From contig NZ_CP022282.1 of assembly GCF_002216065.1 (NCBI RefSeq), positions 1,054,001 to 1,118,000 on the forward strand: DNA of 64,000 nt, given 5' to 3'. The notes under the pieces are model-generated. The model was not told the origin of the DNA. It saw nothing but the letters and a program-made list of their open reading frames with translations, and ran no database searches. This stretch comes from Chryseobacterium sp. T16E-39. GTDB taxonomy: Bacteria > Bacteroidota > Bacteroidia > Flavobacteriales > Weeksellaceae. Both the position numbers and the translations under genes were made by a program. Positions 54,792-63,081 of this stretch are shown here, in pieces; the stretch's first letter is position 1, and every line of letters begins with the position of its first letter.

Positions 54792-54907
54792 AAATTATTC
54801 TGCTGAATATAAGCAAAATCCAGGCCGAATTACAATATTTTTTTTGAATGGTAAAGGTTTAGCGATTATTATCTGCTCTACTTTATGAAGTTAGGAATTA
54901 AAATGAA

Positions 54908-54932
54908 AAAAGCCTGACTTGGTCAGGCTTTT
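54908..54932 (-). terminator. Terminator after the reprolysin-like protease gene
   Basis: An 11-bp stem AAAAGCCTGAC/GTCAGGCTTTT with a 3-base loop, T-run following on the minus strand. Confidence 0.8.
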
Positions 54933-54941
54933 AATAATAGA

Positions 54942-57110
54942 TTATTGTTTTACTAATTTCTTTGTAACCGTTTGTTTTTCAGTTTCCACCGAAACCACAT
55001 AATTTCCTGTCTGAATGGATGAAATATTAACCTCCTGTTTATTTCCCTTTAATGATGAAGATGACAATACTAATCGTCCTGCCTCATCATACATTTTATA
55101 TGATTTCAAATTTTCTTTGGCCGAAATAACAATCATATTTTTCGCTGGATTTGGATAAATATTTACGCTGCTGTTACTATTTGTATTGACGTCTTCTACC
55201 CCTAAAACCGCGCAGGAAAAGCTTGCTTTCCAACCATTATCAGTAACTCCGGGATCTGATACAAACTTCACTGTAATTGCTCCTGTAGAATGGGTAGAAG
55301 TAAATGCTCCAGGTAAAGTACTTCCGGTTAAGGTTCCATTAGAAAATAAAGGTGCTGCCGTAGAAGGCCCATTATAAACATATAAATAGTCATAATCTTC
55401 TTCCAGTGCTAACTCCGTAAAATTCATAGTTAGAGATGAGCCTGAATTGGGATAAAAAGTTTTAACTATAGTTTCGTTATTTCCGTATTCTCCTGTTGTT
55501 CCTCCCGTATCTGTAAACAGGGTACCTCCGCACCAGTTAGCATCCGTTAAAAAAATCTGAGATCTTTGGAAAGCATTTGAAGCAGAGCAGCTTGATCCTA
55601 CAAAAAGATTATAATATGTCGCCGGTTGAAGATTTGCAAAATTAAGATTCTGAGTTGTTGTATTTCCTGATGTAATAACGGTTCCATCCATTGAGGTAAG
55701 TTTGTACTTCCAGGAAGTAGAAGCCGTATCAGTAAAGGTGGCGTTCGCTGCATTTGTTGTAATATTAGAGATATTCATAGCAGTAATAGTAGTGTTACAA
55801 GCTGTTGTACAATTAGTGCCTAAACAAGCTTTAGTATCTACTGTACTTCTGATTAATGCTGAAGGCTGAGGACCAAATCCATTACTAAAGCTAATTCCTA
55901 CCCCTGATACCAAATGGCAATAACTCATAATCGTCCCCTTTACAGTGGTTGCAGGAATCGGTCCTGTACATCCTTCGCTATATCCCGCCTGAGCTCCGCA
56001 TCCATCAATTGCCGTCCCATTTCCGTTCCACACACAAGCATGAGTGTGTGGTGAACCTAAACTATGTCCCATTTCATGTGTCATTGCCTGGATTGTCCAT
56101 GAATAGACAGGAACACTTTCATAAGTTTGAGAAATACCGGAATAGGCATATTTATATCCTGTACAAAGTGAATTTATAAAAGCGATACTTGTGGTTGCCG
56201 GCGCATTAACAAGGTGAGCCAGATCACCATTGAAAGTAGGTCTGTTTGTTCTAAAACTATTTAAGTTACCACTTGGAGATCCTGTATAAGGATCAGCAGT
56301 TGTCCATATAAAAATTTCATTGAGAGCCACTTTTATATCATCATTATTGTATAGAGTAGCTATATTGTTATGAATTGCTGTAAGCCAATTAGTAACTGTC
56401 GTTGTATTGGAACCATTATTCTGATAAGGTTTATAACAAACTTCATAATAAATTCTCACACAGTTTTCAGTCACAGCTTTCTTATTTGTATTGGGATCAA
56501 AAGCTATCTTTTGTGCCTGGTTTTCTTTCAACTCATCAACTCCGCAAATAAATGGATTTGCACCTGTTAATTTTGATTCTGAATAGCTAACAAAATCTTC
56601 AGAGTTCTTTACTTTTCCCAGTACAACATTACCTAATTCATTTGTAGAAGCCACTCCTACCACATCATTATCAAAAAAACTGAAAGCTACTATTGAGTTA
56701 TTATCTCCTTTAACAATTCCTCTATAATATACTCCAGGAGTATAATTCACCGTTTCTCCTTTGTTTGTTGTAACTCTAAAATTATTAGTGAAAATTTCAT
56801 TTTTATAAAGTTCAACGGTTACCGTTTTATTTCCTTCGAAGGGAAATGACATCTCTATGAATTCAGGCTGATCCTTTACTAGCTTTCTAAGTTCAGTAGC
56901 AGTAATGGTCATAGCAGTAATATCAGTCGCTGCTCTTTTATATTCCTCCATTTTTGGAGAGGATGTATTGATTTTAAAAAGATCATATTTTACAAAGCTC
57001 TTACTTTGATTATGATATTGTGATATTTTTTGAGCAACTGGTCTTAAATTCTGAGCAAAATTCAAGATAAAGCATAATGAAATACCAAGAAGTAGAATTT
57101 TTTTTATCAT
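54942..57110 (-). CDS. Secreted reprolysin-like (M12B-type) metalloprotease with T9SS sorting domain
   Basis: 722 residues from the ATG at 57110, which gives a clean signal peptide (M-I-K-K ... N-F-A-Q). A propeptide-like region (about 20-205) precedes the protease domain, with zinc motif H345-E-M-G-H349-S-L-G-S-P-H355 (HExxHxxGxxH) and the Met-turn in T-I-M-S-Y. After it come a fibronectin type III-like segment (about 450-540), a CUB-like beta domain (about 543-640) and a type A T9SS domain (V-N-I-Y-P-N-P-A-K-N ... Q-T-G-N-Y-V-V-S-V). It should be exported to the surface or medium and degrade proteins. Confidence 0.93.
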   Translation of the reverse strand: MIKKILLLGISLCFILNFAQNLRPVAQKISQYHNQSKSFVKYDLFKINTSSPKMEEYKRAATDITAMTITATELRKLVKDQPEFIEMSFPFEGNKTVTVELYKNEIFTNNFRVTTNKGETVNYTPGVYYRGIVKGDNNSIVAFSFFDNDVVGVASTNELGNVVLGKVKNSEDFVSYSESKLTGANPFICGVDELKENQAQKIAFDPNTNKKAVTENCVRIYYEVCYKPYQNNGSNTTTVTNWLTAIHNNIATLYNNDDIKVALNEIFIWTTADPYTGSPSGNLNSFRTNRPTFNGDLAHLVNAPATTSIAFINSLCTGYKYAYSGISQTYESVPVYSWTIQAMTHEMGHSLGSPHTHACVWNGNGTAIDGCGAQAGYSEGCTGPIPATTVKGTIMSYCHLVSGVGISFSNGFGPQPSALIRSTVDTKACLGTNCTTACNTTITAMNISNITTNAANATFTDTASTSWKYKLTSMDGTVITSGNTTTQNLNFANLQPATYYNLFVGSSCSASNAFQRSQIFLTDANWCGGTLFTDTGGTTGEYGNNETIVKTFYPNSGSSLTMNFTELALEEDYDYLYVYNGPSTAAPLFSNGTLTGSTLPGAFTSTHSTGAITVKFVSDPGVTDNGWKASFSCAVLGVEDVNTNSNSSVNIYPNPAKNMIVISAKENLKSYKMYDEAGRLVLSSSSLKGNKQEVNISSIQTGNYVVSVETEKQTVTKKLVKQ

Positions 57111-57275
57111 TGTTATTATTTTAGTAATACAAATAAACAAAAAAATTCAACACCAAGTGATTAATCACCAAAAAATCTATTAATCCATTAATTTAAATGC
57201 AATAAATAACTAATCCAGTTAACAAAACGATTCAAAACAATACAATTACTTAATATTAGCAACTATTTTAAAAAT

Positions 57276-57308
57276 AAAAAAAGACGTCTAGAAAGACGTC
57301 TTTTTTTT
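57276..57308 (-). terminator. Terminator after the UMF1-type MFS gene
   Basis: AAAAAGACGTCT and AGACGTCTTTTT form a stem; the GACGTC cores are themselves palindromic. T-runs occur on both strands. Confidence 0.75.
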
Positions 57309-57322
57309 ATTTTCTTTTATTT

Positions 57323-58813
57323 TTATAAGGTATCCCTGTCTTTTAACATCTTAACTTTTAAGAATCGAATCAATATCAATCCTACTCCAAAAAACAATGT
57401 CATAGACAGTGCTGCAATACGCATATTATTAAAATGTTCAATTAATGTTGCAAAAATAAATGTTCCTATGATAATCGCTATTTTCTCCAACACATCGTAA
57501 AAACTGAAATAGGTTGTATTTTCCATAGAATCCTCTGGCAATAATTTTGAATATGTTGATCTTGACATTGCCTGAAGTCCACCCATTACCAAACCAACTA
57601 CTGCAGCAACTCCATAGAACTGATATTCTACAGTAGGATTTTCTTTGTTTAAAAAATAAGCCCAAAGACATGCTACAATCCATAAAACAATAGCAATAGA
57701 GATCACACTTTTGTTCCCAATCTTTCTAGATAATCTTGAAAAAATTACAGCACCTATAATAGCTTCAATCTGAATAACCAATAAGGTTCCGATCAGTTTA
57801 TCCTGAGCCAGATTGATTTCACTTTTCCCAAATAATGTTGCCATCAAGAAAATAGTCTGCATCCCTACGCTATAGAAAAAGAAACTTGACAGGAAAAATT
57901 TCAGATTCTTATCTCTGAAAAGTTCATTTCCGACTTTAAAAAGCTCATGGAAACTTTCTTTTGCAATATCTTTATAAAAGCTCATATTGTCTTTAAAAAC
58001 TTCAAAAAAGCCTCCTTGTTCTTCATGTTTTTTAAAGATGTTCTTATAATTTAACAGTACCAAATCTTTAGGTAAGTTATCTTTTACATTACCAAACTGA
58101 GGCAAATGTTTAAAAGTGTATTGTGAAAAACCAAACCACCATGCTCCTGTTAACAAGAAACTGATTCTGGTGAATAGTAATTGCTGAGCAGCTCCTTTCG
58201 CAAAAACCTTAATTAAAACTAAGCAGATTACTACTAAAACTACAGAACCTAAATATCCATAAACATATCCTTTTGCAGAAAGAGCATCCTGTTTATCCTG
58301 TGTGGCAATATCCGGTAAAAATGAATTATAAAAAACTAAACTTCCCCAGAATCCAACGCTTGCCGTAACACTGAAGAGCAGCCCTAAAAACACATTGTGC
58401 ATTCCCGTAAACATGGCCAGTCCCATGCAAGAAGTAGCCCCCAGATAGCAGAAAAACTGTAAAAACGATTTTTTATTTCCGATGGTATCCGCTAAAGAAG
58501 ACAGAAATGGGGAAAGTAAAACCACTATAAAAAAAGATATCGTTAATGAGTACCCATAAACAGCATCCGGCTGATATTCTTTTCCAAAAATCTTTATTAA
58601 ATGTCTTACGGGGACATCTATCCATTGTTTTGTTTCTACAACGTATTCTTTCTTCTCGTAAGCCGTAGTAATAATAGAATAGTAGATTGGAAAAATAGTC
58701 GAAGTAATAACCAAAGAGTATACTGAGTTGGCCCAGTCATAAACAGCCCAGGCCTTCATAATCTTTGGATTATTCTTTATATTTTTTGGTCGTTGATTCT
58801 CTGTTTCGGACAT
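57323..58813 (-). CDS. MFS transporter of the UMF1/Vps-Atg22-like family
   Basis: 496 residues from the ATG at 58813; the longer frame to 58861 contains the promoter box and a terminator. The start I-M-K-A-W-A-V-Y-D-W-A-N-S-V-Y-S-L-V-I-T-S-T-I-F-P is the hallmark of the Atg22/UMF1 group, and about 12 membrane helices follow (G-N-K-K-S-F loop between helices 2 and 3). In fungi the relative exports amino acids from the vacuole; the bacterial substrate is unknown. Confidence 0.9.
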   Translation of the reverse strand: MSETENQRPKNIKNNPKIMKAWAVYDWANSVYSLVITSTIFPIYYSIITTAYEKKEYVVETKQWIDVPVRHLIKIFGKEYQPDAVYGYSLTISFFIVVLLSPFLSSLADTIGNKKSFLQFFCYLGATSCMGLAMFTGMHNVFLGLLFSVTASVGFWGSLVFYNSFLPDIATQDKQDALSAKGYVYGYLGSVVLVVICLVLIKVFAKGAAQQLLFTRISFLLTGAWWFGFSQYTFKHLPQFGNVKDNLPKDLVLLNYKNIFKKHEEQGGFFEVFKDNMSFYKDIAKESFHELFKVGNELFRDKNLKFFLSSFFFYSVGMQTIFLMATLFGKSEINLAQDKLIGTLLVIQIEAIIGAVIFSRLSRKIGNKSVISIAIVLWIVACLWAYFLNKENPTVEYQFYGVAAVVGLVMGGLQAMSRSTYSKLLPEDSMENTTYFSFYDVLEKIAIIIGTFIFATLIEHFNNMRIAALSMTLFFGVGLILIRFLKVKMLKDRDTL

Positions 58814-58832
58814 TTCAAATATATTAGATGCA

Positions 58833-58840
58833 CAAAAATA
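58833..58840 (-). promoter_or_regulatory. -7 promoter box TATTTTTG for the UMF1-type MFS gene
   Basis: Exact TAnnTTTG match on the minus strand, 19 bases before the ATG at 58813. It directly follows the upstream terminator. Confidence 0.65.
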
Positions 58841-58841
58841 G

Positions 58842-58869
58842 AAAAACCGTTGAATATTCAACGGTTTTT
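58842..58869 (-). terminator. Terminator after the SDR gene
   Basis: Perfect 13-bp stem AAAAACCGTTGAA/TTCAACGGTTTTT, loop TA, T-runs on both strands, 115 bases after the SDR stop. Confidence 0.85.
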
Positions 58870-58983
58870 TTTATTAATTAGAATATTGCTAAAGATTATA
58901 AATTATTTAAATAGCTTTTATTTTCTGTAAATTCTATTCTACGCAGCAACCTATTCATTATTTTATCTATCTATACCGGTTGT

Positions 58984-59841
58984 CTAACCCGTATATTTCG
59001 CTACCCATTTTGCTTTTAATTCAGCTCTGGTATTTATGAATTCAATATCTGTTCCCTGCGCTATTGCATCCAAAGGATAGCGTAAAGGACGGGTTCCTTC
59101 TTCCATATTAATAAGGTCTAATACTCCATCTGCAATGACCTGTGGATCCATGTTAAACTCTGCCATTTTACCAAATAATCCAGCTCCTATGTTATTGAAT
59201 ATTTCTGAAGCAATAGGATCATATTCTTTGGCAATCTCAGGTTTATCAGCCTGTACACCCGCTTTGCTACCAGAATTCATTTCCGTAGGGTACACTCCCG
59301 GCTGAATAGTTACATTTTCAATATTAAATTGCGACAGTTCATCCTGAATTGCTTCAGTGATTGCCTCAACACTAAATTTAGAGGCAAGATAAGGTCCCAT
59401 AAAAGGCAGTGTATGACCACTTGCTCCCGAAGTAAGATTGATAATCAGCCCTGATTTAGCTTTTCTCATACCTGGAAGAACTGCCTGATAAGTGCGAATT
59501 ACCCCATAGAAATTCACTTCAAAAAGCCTTTTAATTTGCTCTATAGAATATGCTTCCACCAATCCAAATCCGGCTAATCCGGCATTATTGATTAACACAT
59601 CAATTCCTGAATGTCTTGCGAACGTATCTTCAAACGCTTCTTTTACAGACTTATCATTAGTTACATCGATCTCTACTACATTCACATTAGGCAGCTTTGC
59701 AAGCTCTTCAGCAACTTCTTTATTTTTATCTTTTGTTCCACGCATACCTGCAACCACCGTATGCCCAGCTCTTGATAAGGTAATTGTCATTAATTTTCCG
59801 AATCCGGTGCTTGTTCCGGTAATGAAAATTGTTTTGCTCAT
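58984..59841 (-). CDS. Short-chain dehydrogenase/reductase
   Basis: 285 residues, classical SDR: cofactor loop G9-T-S-T-G-F-G15, N-N-A-G (85-88), catalytic S138 and Y151-x-x-x-K155. R34 after the second strand favours NADP(H). Substrate unknown; the sequence is typical of oxidoreductases annotated only by family. It lies 102 bases downstream of a Crp/Fnr regulator on the same strand but has its own promoter box, so the regulator may control it. Confidence 0.93.
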   Translation of the reverse strand: MSKTIFITGTSTGFGKLMTITLSRAGHTVVAGMRGTKDKNKEVAEELAKLPNVNVVEIDVTNDKSVKEAFEDTFARHSGIDVLINNAGLAGFGLVEAYSIEQIKRLFEVNFYGVIRTYQAVLPGMRKAKSGLIINLTSGASGHTLPFMGPYLASKFSVEAITEAIQDELSQFNIENVTIQPGVYPTEMNSGSKAGVQADKPEIAKEYDPIASEIFNNIGAGLFGKMAEFNMDPQVIADGVLDLINMEEGTRPLRYPLDAIAQGTDIEFINTRAELKAKWVAKYTG

Positions 59842-59870
59842 AACTTTAAATTTTTATTTAAATAGTAAAG

Positions 59871-59878
59871 CAAAATTA
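59871..59878 (-). promoter_or_regulatory. -7 promoter box TAATTTTG for the SDR gene
   Basis: Exact TAnnTTTG match on the minus strand, 29 bases before the ATG at 59841. Confidence 0.55.
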
Positions 59879-59943
59879 CCCTCGAAAACTGTCGTTTTTC
59901 ATTGACATTTAAAGGAAAAAAACGTTGATAATTATCAACAGTT

Positions 59944-60522
59944 TTATTTTTTGGAGGCCTGTGTTCTGATACGACTAAGTGTTTCAGGAGAAACTCCAAG
60001 ATATGATGCGATCATATGCTGAGGGATCCGATTGATAATATGTGGATTCTTTTTGATAAAATCCTGGTATTTTTCTTCTGCGGATAAACTGATATTGGCA
60101 TGTATTCTCTTTTGTGAGAAAAGGAAACTTCTGTGTAATATTTCATTTACCATATCATTGAATTGAGGTATTGTACTGCAAAGTATACTGAAATCTTCTT
60201 TTTTAATAAGAATAACTTCTGAATTCTCTAGGGCAATGATATTAAATTCTGAGGGGTTTCCTGTGGTAAGGCTCTCTCTGTCACCAGTCCAGTAGTTTTC
60301 CGGTGAAAAGTTCATAATATGCTCCTGCCCTTTGGTATCGATGGAAAACGTTTTGACCAACCCGCTACTTATAAAAGCATTAAATTTCCATACATCACCT
60401 TCCTGCAATAAATACTGGTGTTTACGTAGCCTTTTTAATATTGCTACACTTTTTATTAACTCGATCTCATCATTAGAAAGAGTAATCTTGTCTTTTAAAT
60501 AGTTAATAAAATAATCGAACAT
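59944..60522 (-). CDS. Crp/Fnr family transcriptional regulator (second copy)
   Basis: 192 residues. Cyclic-nucleotide-type barrel (L-R-K-H-Q-Y-L-L-Q-E-G-D-V-W-K near 34-48) and C-terminal HTH I-P-Q-H-M-I-A-S-Y-L-G-V-S-P-E-T-L-S-R-I (about 167-186). No cysteine cluster. Paralogue of the regulator at 41460 with the same length and closely similar recognition helix. Likely to act on the downstream SDR gene; effector unknown. Confidence 0.92.
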   Translation of the reverse strand: MFDYFINYLKDKITLSNDEIELIKSVAILKRLRKHQYLLQEGDVWKFNAFISSGLVKTFSIDTKGQEHIMNFSPENYWTGDRESLTTGNPSEFNIIALENSEVILIKKEDFSILCSTIPQFNDMVNEILHRSFLFSQKRIHANISLSAEEKYQDFIKKNPHIINRIPQHMIASYLGVSPETLSRIRTQASKK

Positions 60523-60562
60523 CTGATCGTCGTAAATGTATTTTAAAGATACTTATAAATGT

Positions 60563-60570
60563 CAAATATA
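60563..60570 (-). promoter_or_regulatory. -7 promoter box TATATTTG for the second Crp/Fnr gene
   Basis: Exact TAnnTTTG match on the minus strand, 40 bases before the ATG at 60522. Confidence 0.6.
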
Positions 60571-60619
60571 AACCTATTTCATTAGTTCTATCACTCATCT
60601 AAAGGAATAATATTAATAA

Positions 60620-60646
60620 AAAATGGAGCCTTTATGGCTCCATTTT
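60620..60646 (-). terminator. Terminator after the thiolase gene
   Basis: An 11-bp stem AAAATGGAGCC/GGCTCCATTTT with a 5-base loop, 27 bases past the thiolase stop. Confidence 0.8.
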
Positions 60647-60673
60647 AATATATTCAAAATCTTATTTTAAATA

Positions 60674-61852
60674 TTAGATATTTTCAATAACAATAGCAGA
60701 AGCACCACCACCTCCATTACAGATTGCAGCAGCACCGTATTTAGCATTGTTTTGTTTTAAAACATTAATCAAAGTAACAATTATTCTTGAACCTGAACTT
60801 CCTAGTGGATGTCCTAATGCTACAGCACCTCCGTTTACGTTTACTTTAGAAGCATCTAATCCTAGAATTTTGTTATTTGCTAAACCTACAACAGAAAACG
60901 CTTCATTAAATTCAAAGAAATCGATATCAGAAAGTTCCAAACCTGCTTTTTTTAGTGCAATAGGTAACGCTTTAGCTGGTGCAGTTGTGAAGTTTTCAGG
61001 CTCCTGTGCAGCATCAGCATAAGAAACTATTTTAGCCAGAGGCTTAAGACCCAATTCTTCCATTTTTTCTTTAGAAACAAGAATCAGGGCAGAAGCTCCA
61101 TCATTTAAAGTCGAAGCATTAGCTGCTGTAACAGTTCCCGCCTCTTTTTTAAATACTGTTGGAAGCGTTGGAAGTCTATCAAAATTAACAGCTTTATATT
61201 CTTCGTCTTCAGCAAAAATTATAGGATCTCCTTTTCTCTGAGGGATCTCAACTGATACCACCTCATCATTGAATTTACCTTCACTCCATGCCTTAGCTGA
61301 TCTTTTATATGATTCGATAGCGAACTGATCCTGATCTTCTCTTGAAATAGAATAGTCGGTTGCACATTTCTCTGCACAAACACCCATATGAACCTTATTA
61401 TAAACGTCTGTAAGACCGTCCAGAACCATTCCGTCAAGCATTTTGACATCACCTAATTTTGTAGCCAGTCTTGCATTATAATAGTGTGGAACTGAAGACA
61501 TATTTTCCATTCCGCCAGCAACGATTACATCTACATCGCCTGCTTTAATTGCTTGTGCTGCCATGGTTACAGCTTTCATTCCTGAAGCACAAACTTTGTT
61601 TACTGTAGTAGATGGAGTTTCAATAGAAAGCCCAGCTCCCAATGCTACCTGGCGAGCAGGTGCCTGTCCTTCCCCAGCCTGTAAAACGTTCCCCATGTAG
61701 ATCTCCTGAACCAATTTTGGATCAAGACCAATTTTGTCCAATGCTCCTTTTACTGCAACGGTCCCTAGCTTTGTAGCCGGAACAGCTGATAAACTTCCCA
61801 TAAAACTACCCATTGGTGTTCTTACTGCGGAAACGATGAATACTTCTTTCAT
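60674..61852 (-). CDS. Acetyl-CoA C-acyltransferase (thiolase)
   Basis: 392 residues, full length. The acyl-accepting C88 lies in N-K-V-C-A-S-G-M-K, H348 in N-G-G-A-V-A-L-G-H-P-L-G, and C378 in C-N-G-G-G-G-A-S-A. The sequence is of the acetoacetyl-CoA thiolase type. It condenses two acetyl-CoA or cleaves acetoacetyl-CoA, and could feed the mevalonate pathway whose kinase lies at 53837, or fatty acid degradation. It is monocistronic. Confidence 0.95.
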   Translation of the reverse strand: MKEVFIVSAVRTPMGSFMGSLSAVPATKLGTVAVKGALDKIGLDPKLVQEIYMGNVLQAGEGQAPARQVALGAGLSIETPSTTVNKVCASGMKAVTMAAQAIKAGDVDVIVAGGMENMSSVPHYYNARLATKLGDVKMLDGMVLDGLTDVYNKVHMGVCAEKCATDYSISREDQDQFAIESYKRSAKAWSEGKFNDEVVSVEIPQRKGDPIIFAEDEEYKAVNFDRLPTLPTVFKKEAGTVTAANASTLNDGASALILVSKEKMEELGLKPLAKIVSYADAAQEPENFTTAPAKALPIALKKAGLELSDIDFFEFNEAFSVVGLANNKILGLDASKVNVNGGAVALGHPLGSSGSRIIVTLINVLKQNNAKYGAAAICNGGGGASAIVIENI

Positions 61853-61916
61853 GTGTATGATTTATTTTTTTTATATGATATTTGTAACCTTAGGGTTCCA
61901 TTTTATTAATAAATAT

Positions 61917-62339
61917 TTACTGAGGTTCTTCTACTACCTTACTCAGTATAAATTCGGAGGTTTTATTATTGTATTCTGAGGTCAACTTTATAAAGTTACG
62001 ATCGGTTTCCAATATCCTGTTTACCATAACTTCACCTAACTTCACCGGATAATCCTCATTGGACTTAGCAATTATAGTTACCTTGTAGCTGCAATCATCC
62101 ACAAAGTCAAGGCGTGATTTTACATAATCCTTACCATTGTTATAATATTCAGTTTGAACATTGTCCTGTACAACCATAACCCATTCATCAATAGGAGCGT
62201 CAATCCTTACAAATTTTCCAGTTTTTATATTTTGGCATTTTGCAGGTTTATCCGATGTTAAAAACATGTTTTGTTGAGATTTTACCTGAGAAAAGCTCAG
62301 ACATAACAATACGAGTAATACAATGTTAAGATGCTTCAT
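61917..62339 (-). CDS. Small secreted protein of unknown function
   Basis: 140 residues with a signal peptide (cleavage after V-K-S near 21). The mature part has K-P-A-K-C-Q-N-I-K-T-G-K-F and V-D-D-C-S-Y-K-V-T-I with two cysteines that may form a disulphide, then beta-type sequence. No family recognised. The start overlaps the end of the upstream membrane protein gene by 14 bases, so they are translationally coupled. Confidence 0.75.
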   Translation of the reverse strand: MKHLNIVLLVLLCLSFSQVKSQQNMFLTSDKPAKCQNIKTGKFVRIDAPIDEWVMVVQDNVQTEYYNNGKDYVKSRLDFVDDCSYKVTIIAKSNEDYPVKLGEVMVNRILETDRNFIKLTSEYNNKTSEFILSKVVEEPQ

Positions 62340-62721
62340 ATTTTTGTTGTGTTTTTATTATCAATAATAAAAAAGCTCCCAAAAACTCAATAATCCAACC
62401 CCATTTTAGCTTTACGATACCCGCAAAGGTTTCCCTCCAGGATTTAAAAGGCAGAAAACTGAAATAATCCAAAGACTGAAGTTTAACAGCTATCAGAGTG
62501 AAGATGAATAATATAATCATTAAAACAGCTAAAACACGCACCATTTTCGGCAGGTTATTAATCACTGCAAATAAAGCACAGGCCGAAAGAATCCAACATA
62601 TAATGGCTAAATAATGATCCAATTTCCAGTAATTCCAGTTTCCTATAATAGGAACATGAACCAGTGGTAAAAAGCTTCCCACCACAACCAAGAGTACTCC
62701 GATGAACTGTATATTTTTCAT
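62326..62721 (-). CDS. Small four-helix membrane protein of unknown function
   Basis: 131 residues from the ATG at 62721; the longer frame adds 12 residues of A-rich leader sequence. Four hydrophobic helices at about 4-22, 33-53, 58-78 and 107-124. No motif known to me. Overlaps the following secreted-protein gene by 14 bases. Confidence 0.7.
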   Translation of the reverse strand: MKNIQFIGVLLVVVGSFLPLVHVPIIGNWNYWKLDHYLAIICWILSACALFAVINNLPKMVRVLAVLMIILFIFTLIAVKLQSLDYFSFLPFKSWRETFAGIVKLKWGWIIEFLGAFLLLIIKTQQKYEAS

Positions 62722-62757
62722 TTTTCTTAAAGCACCAAAATACAAAAAAAAACACAC

Positions 62758-63024
62758 TTCGATTCAGTGTACTTTAAAAACAAACTTTTCAAATTTAAAC
62801 AGTCAGAACCATAAAAATTTTGCATAAAATTTCATTATTTAATAATAGAATTTCATTTTATTTGAATAGTTAAAAACTAACACAAACTAGTTTAATTCCG
62901 ATTTGTAATCCGTATTTATTGTTTAACTTAACATCATTGACAAAAACAGGAATAAAATCTTCTGATTCAATAATTAACAATAAATATCAACATGAAAGAA
63001 ATAACAAAAAGTTGTTTTAAATAA
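62758..63024. other. AT-rich intergenic stretch without recognisable content
   Basis: Part of the 360-bp gap (62722-63081) between the membrane protein and the MFS gene. I see only AT-rich sequence; the terminator of the MFS gene follows at 63025. Confidence 0.5.
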
Positions 63025-63054
63025 AAAATGCACTTTATAAATAAAGTGCATTTT
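63025..63054 (-). terminator. Terminator after the NupG-like MFS gene
   Basis: A 14-bp stem AAAATGCACTTTAT/ATAAAGTGCATTTT, 27 bases past the stop codon on the minus strand. Innermost pairs probably open as loop. Confidence 0.75.
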
Positions 63055-63081
63055 AATGTATTGATAATAAGCTACATAAAT